A DNA stretch of 64,000 nucleotides from Allorhizobium pseudoryzae (GTDB lineage: Bacteria; Pseudomonadota; Alphaproteobacteria; Rhizobiales; Rhizobiaceae): contig NZ_CP049241.1 of NCBI RefSeq assembly GCF_011046245.1, positions 3,302,001 to 3,366,000 of the forward strand, given 5' to 3'. The notes beneath the pieces are model-generated. The model did not search any database and was not told the DNA's origin. It saw nothing but the letters and a program-made list of their open reading frames with translations. Position numbers and translations under genes: made by a program. Positions 43,220 through 52,702 of this stretch are shown in pieces. The stretch's first letter is position 1. Every line of letters begins with the position of its first letter.

Positions 43220-44527
43220 CTATTCGTAACGCAGCGCCTGCACCGGATCGAGCCGCGAGGCCCGCCAGGCAGGAAAGATGGTGGCGATGAACGACAGCGT
43301 GAGCGCCATCACGACGACGGAGACGGTTTCGCTGACGCTCATTTCCGCCGGAAGCTGGCTGAGGAAATAGAGTTCCGGATCAAACAGCACCGTGCCCGAG
43401 ACCCAGGAGAAGAACTGGCGGATCGATTCGATGTTGAGGCAGACGATGACACCGAGCAACACGCCGGCCACCGTGCCGACGATGCCGATCGCGGCCCCCG
43501 TCATGAAGAAGATGCGCATGATGGCCCGCGAGGAGGCCCCCATGGTGCGCAGGATCGCGATATCGCTTCCCTTGTCCTTCACCAGCATGATGAGGCCGGA
43601 AATGATGTTGAGCGCGGCGACCAGCACGATCAGCGTCAGGATCATGAACATCACGTTACGCTCCACCTGCAGGGCGGAGAAGAAGGTCTGGTTGCGCTGG
43701 CGCCAGTCGCTGATGAAGATCTGCCGGCCGGCGGCCTCCTCCACCTTCGGACGCAGGGTATCGATGTCATCCGGATTGGTGACGAAGAGCTCGATCGACT
43801 GGACGATGCCATCGGCGTTGAAATAGGCCTGGGCTTCCGCAAGCGGCATGTAGATGATCGAGGCGTCATATTCCGACATGCCGATCTCGAAGATGCCGGA
43901 GACCTGGTAGGATTTGACGCGTGGCGTCGTGCCCATCGGCGTCACATCACCTTCCGGCGAGACGAGCGTGATGCGGTCGCCGGCGCCGATGCCGAGCGAG
44001 GCGGCGAGCCTCGAGCCGACCAGCACGCCGTCGCCGGTGGCAAAGCCGGTCAGATCACCGGAGCGGATATTGCCGGAGACTTCCTTCAGCTTTTCGAGAT
44101 CCTCGGTGCGGATGCCGCGTACCAGCGCGCCGGAGCCGGCGCCCTGCTTGCCGGACGCAAGCGTCTGCCCTTCGACCAGCGGCAGGGCCATGGTGACACC
44201 CGGCACGGCGGAAAACTTCTGGGCGAGTTGCGCATAATCGGTGAGCGGCTGATCGACCGGCTGGACGATCATGTGGCCGTTGATGCCGAGGATGCGGGAG
44301 ATGAGCTCGGTGCGGAAACCGTTCATGACGGCCATGACGATGATGAGGGTGGCAACCCCCAGCATGATGCCGACAAAGGAGAAGCCGGCGATGACGGAGA
44401 TGAAGGTCTCGCGCCGGCGCGAGCGCAGGTAACGCCAGGCCACCATCCGCTCGAAGGCCGAGAAGGCACCGGCGGAGGGAATGTCATCCTGCTGTTTGAC
44501 CGGCTTTTCCGCAGCGCCCTTTGCCAT
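43220..44527 (-). CDS. lolC: Lipoprotein-releasing system permease LolC/LolE
   Basis: A 435-residue MacB/FtsX-type permease. One N-terminal membrane segment (ETFISVIAGFSFVGIMLGVATLIIVMAVMNGFR) is followed by a large periplasmic domain (residues 60-285) and three C-terminal segments in the FtsX domain (LIVLVAALNIISGLIMLVKDK onward). FISVIAGFSFVGI and NGFRTEL are typical of the LolC/LolE family; alphaproteobacteria usually have a single LolC/E-like permease. ATG 44527 is chosen since ACAGGAGACGAG lies just ahead. Same-strand order proS-lolC-lolD is characteristic of rhizobia. Confidence 0.92.
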   Translation of the reverse strand: MAKGAAEKPVKQQDDIPSAGAFSAFERMVAWRYLRSRRRETFISVIAGFSFVGIMLGVATLIIVMAVMNGFRTELISRILGINGHMIVQPVDQPLTDYAQLAQKFSAVPGVTMALPLVEGQTLASGKQGAGSGALVRGIRTEDLEKLKEVSGNIRSGDLTGFATGDGVLVGSRLAASLGIGAGDRITLVSPEGDVTPMGTTPRVKSYQVSGIFEIGMSEYDASIIYMPLAEAQAYFNADGIVQSIELFVTNPDDIDTLRPKVEEAAGRQIFISDWRQRNQTFFSALQVERNVMFMILTLIVLVAALNIISGLIMLVKDKGSDIAILRTMGASSRAIMRIFFMTGAAIGIVGTVAGVLLGVIVCLNIESIRQFFSWVSGTVLFDPELYFLSQLPAEMSVSETVSVVVMALTLSFIATIFPAWRASRLDPVQALRYE

Positions 44528-44630
44528 CTCGTCTCCTGTCACTGCCGCATTCTACGGCTCATTGTCTCATCCCGGCCTTGCCTCAGGCTCGTCTGCGACG
44601 AACCCGAAGCGCCCCGCCGGGACGGTGTCC

Positions 44631-45953
44631 TCAGGCGGTCAGGCGGTTCAGCGCCGCCTCGACCGTCATGGTCTCGCGGGCGCCCGTCTTGCGGTCCTTG
44701 ACCTCGACCTCGCCGGTGGCGGCCGAACGCGGGCCGACAATCAGCTGGACCGGCACGCCGATCAGGTCGGCGGTCGCGAACTTCGTTCCGGCGCGGTCGT
44801 CGGTGTCATCGTAAAGCACGTCCATTCCGGCATTCGTGAGGCCGGTATAGAGGCTGTCGCAGACCCGGTCACAGGCTTCGTCACCCGCCTTCATGGTGAT
44901 GACCATGGCATCGAAGGGCGCAACCGAGGCTGGCCAGATGATTCCATTCTCGTCATGCGAGGCTTCGATGATGGCGGGAACAAGGCGCGTCGGGCCGATG
45001 CCGTAGGAACCCATGTGGACAAGGTGCTCCTTGCCGTCCGGTCCCTGCACCTTGGCGCCCATCGGTTCGGAATATTTCGTGCCGAAATAGAAGATGTGGC
45101 CGACTTCGATGCCGCGCGCCGACAGGCGATCGCCTTCCGGAATGGCGGCAAAGGCGGCCTCGTCGTGCATTTCGGACGTCGCGGCATAGGCCGAGGTCCA
45201 TGTGTCGAAGATCGCCTGCAGGCCGGCCACGTCATCAAAATCCGTATCGACGGAGGGGATTTCGAAATTCACGAAGTCTTTATGGGAAAAGACTTCCGAC
45301 TCACCGGTGTCGGCCAGAATGATGAACTCGTGGCTGTGGTTGCCGCCGATCGGGCCGGTATCGGCGCGCATCGGGATGGCCCGCACGCCGAGCCGCGCGA
45401 AGGTGCGAAGGTAAGCGACGAACATCTTGTTATAGGAATGCAGCGCGCCTTCCTTCGTAAGGTCGAAGGAATAGGCGTCCTTCATCAGGAATTCGCGCGA
45501 GCGCATGGTGCCGAAGCGCGGGCGGATCTCATCACGGAACTTCAGCTGGATGTGATAGAGATTGAGCGGCAGGTTCTTGTAGGACTTGACCGAAGACCGG
45601 AAGATGTCGGTGATCATCTCCTCGTTCGTCGGGCCGTAGAGCATGGGGCGCTCCTGGCGGTCCTTGATGCGCAGCATCTCCTTGCCGTAATCATCATAAC
45701 GGCCGCTTTCCTGCCAGAGTTCGGCGGACTGCAGCGTCGGCATCGACAGTTCGATGGCGCCGGCGCGGTTCTGCTCCTCGCGGACGATCGCGTTCACCTT
45801 GTCGAGCACCCGCTTGCCGAGCGGCAGCCAGGAATAGATGCCCTGGCTCTGCTGGCGGATCATGCCGGCACGCAGCATCAGGCGGTGCGAAACGATTTCC
45901 GCTTCCTTGGGGTTTTCCTTGAGGATCGGCATAAAATAGCGGGACAGACGCAT
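44631..45953 (-). CDS. proS: Prolyl-tRNA synthetase (short bacterial type)
   Basis: A 440-residue class II aminoacyl-tRNA synthetase charging tRNA(Pro). Motif 1 region [21 protein letters not shown], motif 2 [25 protein letters not shown] and motif 3 [17 protein letters not shown] are clear; the anticodon-binding domain occupies the last 100 residues. It lacks the editing insertion of the 570-residue E. coli enzyme, as is usual in alphaproteobacteria. ATG 45953 ([11 protein letters not shown]) is preferred over the GTG one codon earlier. A putative small RNA is transcribed divergently upstream. Confidence 0.96.
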   Translation of the reverse strand: MRLSRYFMPILKENPKEAEIVSHRLMLRAGMIRQQSQGIYSWLPLGKRVLDKVNAIVREEQNRAGAIELSMPTLQSAELWQESGRYDDYGKEMLRIKDRQERPMLYGPTNEEMITDIFRSSVKSYKNLPLNLYHIQLKFRDEIRPRFGTMRSREFLMKDAYSFDLTKEGALHSYNKMFVAYLRTFARLGVRAIPMRADTGPIGGNHSHEFIILADTGESEVFSHKDFVNFEIPSVDTDFDDVAGLQAIFDTWTSAYAATSEMHDEAAFAAIPEGDRLSARGIEVGHIFYFGTKYSEPMGAKVQGPDGKEHLVHMGSYGIGPTRLVPAIIEASHDENGIIWPASVAPFDAMVITMKAGDEACDRVCDSLYTGLTNAGMDVLYDDTDDRAGTKFATADLIGVPVQLIVGPRSAATGEVEVKDRKTGARETMTVEAALNRLTA

Positions 45954-46235
45954 CACGTTTTCCGTGGGTTGGCAGCCTTGACGCCAGGAGGCGGAGAATC
46001 GGCTGGGAAACTAACGATATTGGGGAGCTTCATAGCGGTTTCGGCGGGGGATGGGAACCCGCGGGGCGCAGCGCGCGCCAGCCTGTCCACCATGGGTGCG
46101 GCAGTCGAAACCGGGAAATGCAGCATTAGTATGACAAATGCGATGATATTTCCGTCAACAGGAAAATTTTACGGGAGTGTAGCAAAACTGCCAATTTTGA
46201 TGGTGACAAAGCCCAAAGTCTGAGCTAGGTTCGGC
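45954..46235. other. Intergenic region between proS and the putative small RNA
   Basis: A 282-base gap between divergent units, AT-rich from about 46130. It must contain the proS promoter. CCGTCAACAGG and ACGGGAGTG near 46155-46180 are unexplained. No gene is evident. Confidence 0.4.
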
Positions 46236-46382
46236 TCATAAAAGAGGCAGGGAGTTCAAATTTCTGCCAATCGCGGTCAAGTCTTGGGAGGATCAGATCT
46301 TAGGCGCGCTCGTACGCTGCCCCGGTAACGGTTAAGGATCACGCGAAACTTTAAACAAGGCTGCAAAGCCTTGTTTTTTTTT
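46236..46382 (+). ncRNA. Putative trans-acting small RNA, alpha-r9 (Smr9C)-like by position
   Basis: A promoter-like GGTGAC-N17-CTAGGT precedes about 46236, in the rhizobial sigma-70 form, and a strong terminator ends at 46382, giving a transcript of about 145 bases with no reading frame. From memory, Sinorhizobium Smr9C (alpha-r9 family, about 150 nt) lies next to proS in the same setting; I could not compare sequences. The 5' end is approximate. Confidence 0.55.
46354..46382. terminator. Strong terminator of the small RNA, possibly bidirectional
   Basis: AACAAGGCT (46354-46362) and AGCCTTGTT (46367-46375) form a perfect 9-bp stem with a GCAA tetraloop, followed by nine T. On the minus strand the stem is followed by TTTAAAG, so it may also end the long array that finishes with the DUF1467 gene at 46459. 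Confidence 0.92.
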
Positions 46383-46458
46383 GGTTTTCACTCTGCTGCA
46401 TGAACAAGCCAAGGTACCCGCCGCACGCGGGCGCAGCGATTTACCAAGAGTACGAGGG

Positions 46459-46728
46459 TTATCCGAAGTCCGGCACGATGCGCGGGATGGAGGACAGGCT
46501 GAAGCCAAGCTGGATCGAGGCGAACAGCCAGGCGCCGTAGATGACGGCCGAGACCAGCGTCGTCAGCAGAAGCACGCGACCGCCGCGAAATTTCGCCGGT
46601 GCGCTTTCCACGGTTCCAAGCACCACCTCTTCCTCATCCGCTTGCGTGCGCAGGCCGATCGGCAGGATCGCAAACAGCGTAATCCACCAGATGATGAAAT
46701 AGACGGCGAAGGCCGACAGAAACCACAT
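46459..46728 (-). CDS. DUF1467 family small membrane protein
   Basis: An 89-residue protein with two membrane segments: an N-terminal one (MWFLSAFAVYFIIWWITLFA) and one at about residues 50-75 (VLLLTTLVSAVIYGAWLFA), joined by the family motif LPIGLRTQADEEEVVLGTVESAPAK. DUF1467 proteins are encoded next to mce or proS in Rhizobiales; function unknown. GAGGAG lies about 12 bases before ATG 46728 and decides the start. Last gene of the co-directional nuo-birA-rnj-mce array. Confidence 0.87.
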   Translation of the reverse strand: MWFLSAFAVYFIIWWITLFAILPIGLRTQADEEEVVLGTVESAPAKFRGGRVLLLTTLVSAVIYGAWLFASIQLGFSLSSIPRIVPDFG

Positions 46729-46805
46729 GCGCACACACTCCTCTTGCCCGCGGCACTCTAGCGGCGGATGACCGCCTGGTGAAGGGTGTGCCGCGAGACG
46801 CGGTG

Positions 46806-47210
46806 TCACACCTGTTCGAGTTCGACCAACGTGCCGCAGAAATCCTTCGGATGCAGGAAGAGCACCGGCTTGCCATGCGCGCCGATCTTCGGCTCGCCAT
46901 CGCCGAGCACCCGGGCACCGCCCGCTTTCAGCTGGTCGCGGGCGGCCAGAATGTCGGCCACCTCGTAGCAGATATGGTGCATGCCGCCGGAGGGGTTCTT
47001 CTCGAGGAAGGCGGCAATCGGCGAGCCCTCCCCCAAAGGTTCGAGAAGCTCGACCTTGGTGTTGTCGAGTTCGACGAAGACGACTGTGACACCATGCTCG
47101 GGCAGCGCCTGCGCCTGCGAGACGCGGGCACCCAGCGTGTCGCGATAGGTGGCGGTCGCCGCCGTCAAATCCGGCACGGCGATGGCGATGTGATTGACCC
47201 GTCCGAGCAT
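46806..47210 (-). CDS. mce: Methylmalonyl-CoA epimerase
   Basis: A 134-residue vicinal-oxygen-chelate (VOC) protein that interconverts (S)- and (R)-methylmalonyl-CoA in propionate and branched-chain amino acid breakdown. Metal ligands sit in VNHIAIAVPDL (His), FVELDNTKVELLEPL (Glu region), GGMHHICYEVAD (His) and GTLVELEQV (terminal Glu). SPIAAFLEKNPSGGMHHICYEV is the epimerase signature. ATG 47210 follows GGAGGGAGGAG. A methylmalonyl-CoA mutase is not in this window. It lies 72 bases downstream of rnj. Confidence 0.95.
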   Translation of the reverse strand: MLGRVNHIAIAVPDLTAATATYRDTLGARVSQAQALPEHGVTVVFVELDNTKVELLEPLGEGSPIAAFLEKNPSGGMHHICYEVADILAARDQLKAGGARVLGDGEPKIGAHGKPVLFLHPKDFCGTLVELEQV

Positions 47211-47282
47211 CCGTTCTCCTCCCTCGATCGAAACGACGTGGCGGCGCTCCCCGCACCGCCTCGCACTGCCTGACGTCGCCGC

Positions 47283-48950
47283 CTAAACCTTGCTGACGAA
47301 CACCGTCACCACCGGCTTCTTGCCCCAGGCGGCATTGGCAGCGGAGCGTACGGCGCGACGCACCGATTCCTGCAGGGCGCCCAAATCCTTGCGCCGGCTA
47401 CGCGGAATGCTTTCCACCGCCCCCAGCACCGCATCATAAAGCGTATCCGCCATGTCCTCGCCCTCGTCGTCATAGTCCGGCAGACCGAAGGGCACGAGAT
47501 CCGGATCGGCGAGGAAGTCGTACCGGCTGTCGAGCAGGATGTTGACCGCCACGTGGCCAACGTAGCTCAACTTCTTGCGGTCCGAAATTCCCATTTCGTC
47601 GATATCGCCGATCAGTCTGCCATCCTTGAAGATGCGGCCATGCGGCACGTCATCGATGACTTCGACCGGACCGGGCGCCAGTCGCAGCATATTGCCGTTG
47701 CGCACCTTCGGCACGGTCGGGATACCGGCGCCGAGCGCCAGTTCCGCCTGCGCTGTGAGGTGGGCCGCCTCGCCGTGAACGGGCACCAGCACCTGCGGAC
47801 GGATCCACTCGTACATCTTCAGGAGTTCGTTGCGGCGCGGATGGCCGGAGACATGCACGAGCGCATGGGCATCCGTGACGATCTTGACGCCCTGTTCGAT
47901 CAGGCCGTTCATGATCTCGAGGATCGCCTTTTCATTGCCCGGAATGGTGCGCGAGGAGAAGACGACGGTATCGCCGGAAGCCAGTGCCACATGGCGCATC
48001 TCATCGCGGGCGAGCTTGGCGAGAGCCGCGCGCTGTTCGCCCTGGCTGCCGGTCAGGATCACCACCACCTTGTCGCGCGGGATGTAGCCGTACTCGTCTT
48101 CGGCGATGAAGGGCTTGATGTCCTCCATGATGCCGATGTCACGCGCCACGTTGCAGACACGCTTCAGCGAGGAGCCGAGCAGCAGGACCTCACGACCGGC
48201 GGCTTCGGCGGCGAGCGCGATCGAGCGAATGCGGCCGACATTGGAGGAGAAGGTGGTGATGGCCACACGGCCCTCGGCGCTTTCTATGACCTTGCGCAGA
48301 CCTTCCGAGACCTCTTCCTCGGAGGGCGAAACACCTTCGCGCATGGCGTTGGTCGAATCGCACATCAGCGCCAGCACGCCCTCGTCACCTACGGCGCGGA
48401 AGCGCGTCTCATCGGTCAGGGGGCCGAGCGAGGGTTCGGCATCGATCTTCCAGTCGCCGGTATGGACGAGATTGCCGAGCGGCGTGCGGATGACAAGCGA
48501 CATCGGCTCGGGGATCGAGTGGTTGACGCCAACGGCCTCCACCTCGAAAGGACCGACCTTGATGCGATCGCCCGCCTTGAAGATGGTGATCGGGATATCG
48601 GCGCGCGAGCCTTCGTATTCGCGCTTGGCTTCCAGCATGCCGGCGGTGAACGGCGAGGCATAGACCGGCACGTTGAGACCCGGCCACAGATCGTTCAGCG
48701 CGCCGTAATGATCTTCATGCGCATGCGTGATGATGATGCCCTTCAGGCGGTCGCGCTGTTCTGCCAGAAAGCGGATGTCCGGCAGGACCAGATCGACGCC
48801 CGGAAGCTCGGGACCGGCGAACGTCACACCGCAATCCACCATGATCCACTGGCGTTGTGCGGCCGGGCCATAGCCATAGAGCGCGAGATTCATACCGATC
48901 TCGCCCACTCCGCCCAGCGGCAGAAATACCAGTTCGTCCTGTTTGGCCAT
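47283..48950 (-). CDS. rnj: Ribonuclease J
   Basis: A 555-residue metallo-beta-lactamase/beta-CASP ribonuclease with 5'-3' exonuclease activity. The metal centre is THAHEDHYGALNDL (HxHxDH), with HTGDWKID and CDSTNA, and the beta-CASP motifs AITTFSSNVGRIRSI, ILTGSQGE, VFSSRTIPGNE and ALVHVSGHPRRNEL. In Sinorhizobium RNase J matures 16S and 23S rRNA ends and coexists with RNase E, as in this window. The C-terminal domain (residues 440-555) is complete. It follows birA by 18 bases. Confidence 0.96.
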   Translation of the reverse strand: MAKQDELVFLPLGGVGEIGMNLALYGYGPAAQRQWIMVDCGVTFAGPELPGVDLVLPDIRFLAEQRDRLKGIIITHAHEDHYGALNDLWPGLNVPVYASPFTAGMLEAKREYEGSRADIPITIFKAGDRIKVGPFEVEAVGVNHSIPEPMSLVIRTPLGNLVHTGDWKIDAEPSLGPLTDETRFRAVGDEGVLALMCDSTNAMREGVSPSEEEVSEGLRKVIESAEGRVAITTFSSNVGRIRSIALAAEAAGREVLLLGSSLKRVCNVARDIGIMEDIKPFIAEDEYGYIPRDKVVVILTGSQGEQRAALAKLARDEMRHVALASGDTVVFSSRTIPGNEKAILEIMNGLIEQGVKIVTDAHALVHVSGHPRRNELLKMYEWIRPQVLVPVHGEAAHLTAQAELALGAGIPTVPKVRNGNMLRLAPGPVEVIDDVPHGRIFKDGRLIGDIDEMGISDRKKLSYVGHVAVNILLDSRYDFLADPDLVPFGLPDYDDEGEDMADTLYDAVLGAVESIPRSRRKDLGALQESVRRAVRSAANAAWGKKPVVTVFVSKV

Positions 48951-48968
48951 TACCTACTCATTTCACTG

Positions 48969-49730
48969 TCAAAGGAAAAAAACATCACCGGCCGCGATCG
49001 CCATCGACGCGTGACCTGTATCGAGTATCAGAAGTCCCTGATCATCGATACCGGCAAAACGCCCATCGATCGACCGGTCGGGCAAGTTCACCCGGATTTG
49101 TCCACCGATGCCGCAGGCGGCGTTGCGCCAACGTTCGGTGATGGACGAGACCGCCCGCCCCTCGTCCCAGGCCGCCAGCACCTGCGCCATCTCGCGGTAG
49201 AGATGCGGGAAGAGCTCGTCGGGCGAAATGTGGCAGCCCTGCTCCTGCAAGGACGTGACCCCATAGGGGGCATCGTCCGGCCGATGGCCGATATTGATGC
49301 CGATGCCGATGACCACCGCACGGCGGCCATCGCTCAGCGCTTCCGACTCGAGAAGAATGCCGCAGGACTTCTTGCGGCCGATCAAAACGTCATTCGGCCA
49401 CTTGATCTCGACCGCTTCCGCCGCCATGGGCAGGACCGATCGCAAGGTGGCGTGGACGGCCAACGAGACCGCGAGCGGCAGCGAACCAAGACGTTCGGGC
49501 GGGGCCGGATCAATGAGCAGAAGGGAGGCGTAGAGATTGCCGCTTTCGGAGGCCCAGGAGCGGCCGCGGCGGCCACGGCCCGCGCTCTGGCGGGCAGCGG
49601 TGACCCAGAGATTGCCCGGGTCACCCAGCCTGGCACGCGCCAGGCATTCGGTATTCGTGGAGGTCACCTCGCCCAGCGCCTCGTGGCGGAAGGCGTCGAG
49701 GGAGTAGCGCCCCCCTCGCTGGAACCCCAT
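48969..49730 (-). CDS. birA: Biotin--[acetyl-CoA-carboxylase] ligase
   Basis: A 253-residue monofunctional biotin protein ligase that attaches biotin to AccB. The catalytic core shows EVTSTNTECLARA, the biotinyl-AMP loop ARQSAGRGRRGRSWAS, IKWPNDVLIGRKKSCGIL and VIGIGINI; the C-terminal SH3-like domain follows (GRFAGIDDQGLLILDT). It lacks the N-terminal winged helix of E. coli BirA, so it cannot act as the biotin-operon repressor. ATG 49730 overlaps the nuoN stop by one base (TGATG), which ties its translation to complex I. Confidence 0.95.
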   Translation of the reverse strand: MGFQRGGRYSLDAFRHEALGEVTSTNTECLARARLGDPGNLWVTAARQSAGRGRRGRSWASESGNLYASLLLIDPAPPERLGSLPLAVSLAVHATLRSVLPMAAEAVEIKWPNDVLIGRKKSCGILLESEALSDGRRAVVIGIGINIGHRPDDAPYGVTSLQEQGCHISPDELFPHLYREMAQVLAAWDEGRAVSSITERWRNAACGIGGQIRVNLPDRSIDGRFAGIDDQGLLILDTGHASMAIAAGDVFFL

Positions 49731-51172
49731 CAGAAGAAGGCCTTGGCAGCCGCTTCCGCGGCACTGCCGACCGGACCGCCGAACAGCACATAGGCCGTGA
49801 CGAACAGACCGGAGACACCGAAGACCAGACGCAGCTCGCCGGCAATGCGGCCGAACTCACCGACCGGTGCATCGAACCACATGACCTTGATGACGCGCAG
49901 GTAGTAATAGGCACCCACGACCGAGGCGAGCACACCGATGATGGCCAGCGCATAGAGCTTGGCTTCGATCGCCGGCAGGATGACGAACCACTTGGCCCAG
50001 AAACCTGCAAACGGCGGAATGCCAGCGAGCGAGAACATCAGCGCCGTCAGCACGATCGCCATGAAAGGATTGGTGGTCGAAAGACCCGCCAGATCCTCCA
50101 CGCTTTCAACGGCGCCAACTTCCTTGCGGCGCATCGACATGATGCAGGCGAAGGTGCCGAGCGTCATGACCATGTAGATCAGCATGTAAAGCGCAACGCC
50201 CGACACGCCGGACTGCGAGCCGGAGGCAAGGCCGATCAGGGCGTAACCCATGTGACCGATGGAGGAATAGGCCATCAGTCGCTTGATGTTCTTCTGGCCG
50301 ATGGCGGCGAACGAACCGAGCAGCATCGAAGCAATCGAGATGAAGACGACGATCTGCTGCCAGTCGGCAAACACCGGCATGAAGGCTTCGGTGACCACGC
50401 GAACGAGGACCGCCATGGCAGCGACCTTCGGACCAGAGGCGAAGAAGGCGGTGACCGGCGTCGGTGCACCTTCGTAAACGTCCGGCGTCCACATGTGGAA
50501 CGGCACGGCGGAGATCTTGAAGGCGAGACCGGCGAGGATGAAGACCAGACCGAAGACGACGCCAAGCGAACGGGTTTCGGCAGAGAGGACGGCTGCGATG
50601 TTATCGAAGCCGGTATTGCCGGTGAAGCCGTAGACCAGCGACATGCCGTAGAGCAGCATGCCGGACGAGAGCGCGCCGAGGACGAAATATTTCAGGCCGG
50701 CTTCGGTCGAGCGCAGGCTGTCGCGGTTGATCGCAGCGACCACGTAGAGCGCCAGCGACATGAGTTCGAGGCCCATGTAGACGGCGAGCAGGTCGTTGGC
50801 CGAGATCAGCAGCATCATGCCGAGCGTGGCGAGAACGAGCAGGACCGGGAATTCGAAGCGGTCGAGCTGTTCGGAGCGGGCATTGCCGACCGTCATCACC
50901 ATGGCGGTGATGGAACCGACCAGCGCGATCACCTTCATGAAGCGGCTGAACGGATCGAGAATGAAGGCGCCGCCCCAGGCTTCGCCTTCAGTCGGGACAA
51001 ACACGAGCCAGAGACCCGCGGCGATCATGATCGCCACGGCAAGGCCGGTGACCGTCGGAGCCGACCGGTCGCCCGAGAAAACGCCGATCATCAGGAGCGC
51101 CAGCGCACCGACCGCAAGGATCAGTTCGGGCGTCGAGATCTGCAGGCTCGCAAGCAGGATTTCAGCAGTCAT
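49730..51172 (-). CDS. nuoN: NADH-quinone oxidoreductase subunit N
   Basis: A 480-residue antiporter-like membrane subunit of complex I, one of three proton channels (with NuoL and NuoM). About 14 hydrophobic helices; conserved lysine and glutamate positions appear in [19 protein letters not shown] (Glu of helix 5), [21 protein letters not shown] and [19 protein letters not shown]. Last nuo gene of the operon; birA begins at its stop codon. Confidence 0.97.
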   Translation of the reverse strand: MTAEILLASLQISTPELILAVGALALLMIGVFSGDRSAPTVTGLAVAIMIAAGLWLVFVPTEGEAWGGAFILDPFSRFMKVIALVGSITAMVMTVGNARSEQLDRFEFPVLLVLATLGMMLLISANDLLAVYMGLELMSLALYVVAAINRDSLRSTEAGLKYFVLGALSSGMLLYGMSLVYGFTGNTGFDNIAAVLSAETRSLGVVFGLVFILAGLAFKISAVPFHMWTPDVYEGAPTPVTAFFASGPKVAAMAVLVRVVTEAFMPVFADWQQIVVFISIASMLLGSFAAIGQKNIKRLMAYSSIGHMGYALIGLASGSQSGVSGVALYMLIYMVMTLGTFACIMSMRRKEVGAVESVEDLAGLSTTNPFMAIVLTALMFSLAGIPPFAGFWAKWFVILPAIEAKLYALAIIGVLASVVGAYYYLRVIKVMWFDAPVGEFGRIAGELRLVFGVSGLFVTAYVLFGGPVGSAAEAAAKAFF

Positions 51173-51190
51173 GTCCAGTCGTGTCCCGTC

Positions 51191-52702
51191 TCAATGCACC
51201 AGCAGTGCGAGTTTCCCGGCCGCCTGCAGGGCAGCGGAGTAGTTGTTGATCAGCAGGTCTACCGAAGCCGCCGTCGCGTCGAAGACAGGAGCCGGATAGA
51301 CGCCGAAGAAGATGGTCAAGGCAACCAGCGGATAGAGGATCACCTTCTCGCGGGTGCTGAGATCCAGCAGGCCCTTCAGGCTTTCCTTCTCCAGCGCACC
51401 GAAGATGACCCGGCGATAGAGCCACAGCGCATAGGAAGCCGACAGGATGACGCCGGTTGCGGCAAACAGCGCCACCCAGGTGTTGACGCGGAAGACGCCG
51501 ATGATCGTCAGGAATTCGCCGACGAAACCGGAGGTACCCGGCAGGCCGACATTGGCCATGGTGAAGACCATGAAGGCGACCGCATATTTCGGCATGTTGT
51601 TGACGAGGCCGCCATAGGCCGCGATCTCGCGGGTGTGCAGCCGGTCATAGATCACGCCGACGCAGAGGAAGAGCGCGCCAGACACGATGCCGTGCGACAG
51701 CATCTGGAAGATGGCGCCCTGGATGCCCTGCTGGTTGGCCGCAAAGATGCCCATCGTGACGTAACCCATATGGGCGACGGAGGAATAGGCGATCAGCTTC
51801 TTGATGTCGTCCTGCATCATCGCGACCAGCGAGGTGTAGATGATGGCGAGAACCGACAGCGTGAAGACGAAGGGCGCAAAGTAGTCAGACGCCAGCGGGA
51901 ACATGGCGAGCGAGAAGCGGATGAACCCGTAACCGCCGAGCTTCAGCATGACGCCGGCCAGGATGACGGACCCTGCCGTCGGCGCCTGAACGTGGGCATC
52001 CGGAAGCCAGGTATGGACCGGCCACATCGGCATCTTGACGGCAAACGAGGCGAAGAAGGCCAGCCATAGCCACGTCTGCATGCCCGCCGGGAAGCCGAAC
52101 TTCAGGAGTTCCGTCACATCCGTCGTGCCGGCCTGCCAGTACATGGCCATGATGGCGACCATCATCAGCACCGAGCCGAGCAGCGTATACAGGAAGAACT
52201 TGTAGGATGCGTAGACGCGATCCTTGCCGCCCCAGACACCGATGATGATGAACATCGGCACCAGCGTCGCTTCGAAGAAGACGTAGAAGAGAACGATATC
52301 GAGCGACACGAAGACGCCGATCATGACCACTTCCAGAAGCAGGAAGGCGATCATGTATTCCTTCAGGCGCTTCTCGACCGATTCCCAGCTGGCGAGAACG
52401 CAGAAGGGCATCAGGAAGGTCGTCAGGATGACGAACAGCATGGAGATACCGTCGACGCCCAGATGGTAGGCGATGCCGGTGTTCATCCACTCATGCTTTT
52501 CGACCATCTGGAAGCCGGGGTTCGAATTATCGAACCCGATCCAGATGAACAGCGACACGACGAAGGTGAAGACGGTCGTCAAAAGCGAAACGTTCAGGAT
52601 ATTCCGGCGGCCGAAGGGGCCGTCTTCCCGCGTCAGAAGCAGGAGAACGACGCCGACGAGCGGCAGGAAGGTGACCGTTGAGAGAATCGGCCAATCGGTC
52701 AT
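51191..52702 (-). CDS. nuoM: NADH-quinone oxidoreductase subunit M
   Basis: A 503-residue antiporter-like subunit of the complex I membrane arm, 14 helices expected. Family motifs: [40 protein letters not shown] (essential Glu), [27 protein letters not shown] and [19 protein letters not shown]. Its start overlaps the nuoL stop at 52702, so the two are translationally coupled; nuoN follows after 18 bases. Confidence 0.97.
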   Translation of the reverse strand: MTDWPILSTVTFLPLVGVVLLLLTREDGPFGRRNILNVSLLTTVFTFVVSLFIWIGFDNSNPGFQMVEKHEWMNTGIAYHLGVDGISMLFVILTTFLMPFCVLASWESVEKRLKEYMIAFLLLEVVMIGVFVSLDIVLFYVFFEATLVPMFIIIGVWGGKDRVYASYKFFLYTLLGSVLMMVAIMAMYWQAGTTDVTELLKFGFPAGMQTWLWLAFFASFAVKMPMWPVHTWLPDAHVQAPTAGSVILAGVMLKLGGYGFIRFSLAMFPLASDYFAPFVFTLSVLAIIYTSLVAMMQDDIKKLIAYSSVAHMGYVTMGIFAANQQGIQGAIFQMLSHGIVSGALFLCVGVIYDRLHTREIAAYGGLVNNMPKYAVAFMVFTMANVGLPGTSGFVGEFLTIIGVFRVNTWVALFAATGVILSASYALWLYRRVIFGALEKESLKGLLDLSTREKVILYPLVALTIFFGVYPAPVFDATAASVDLLINNYSAALQAAGKLALLVH

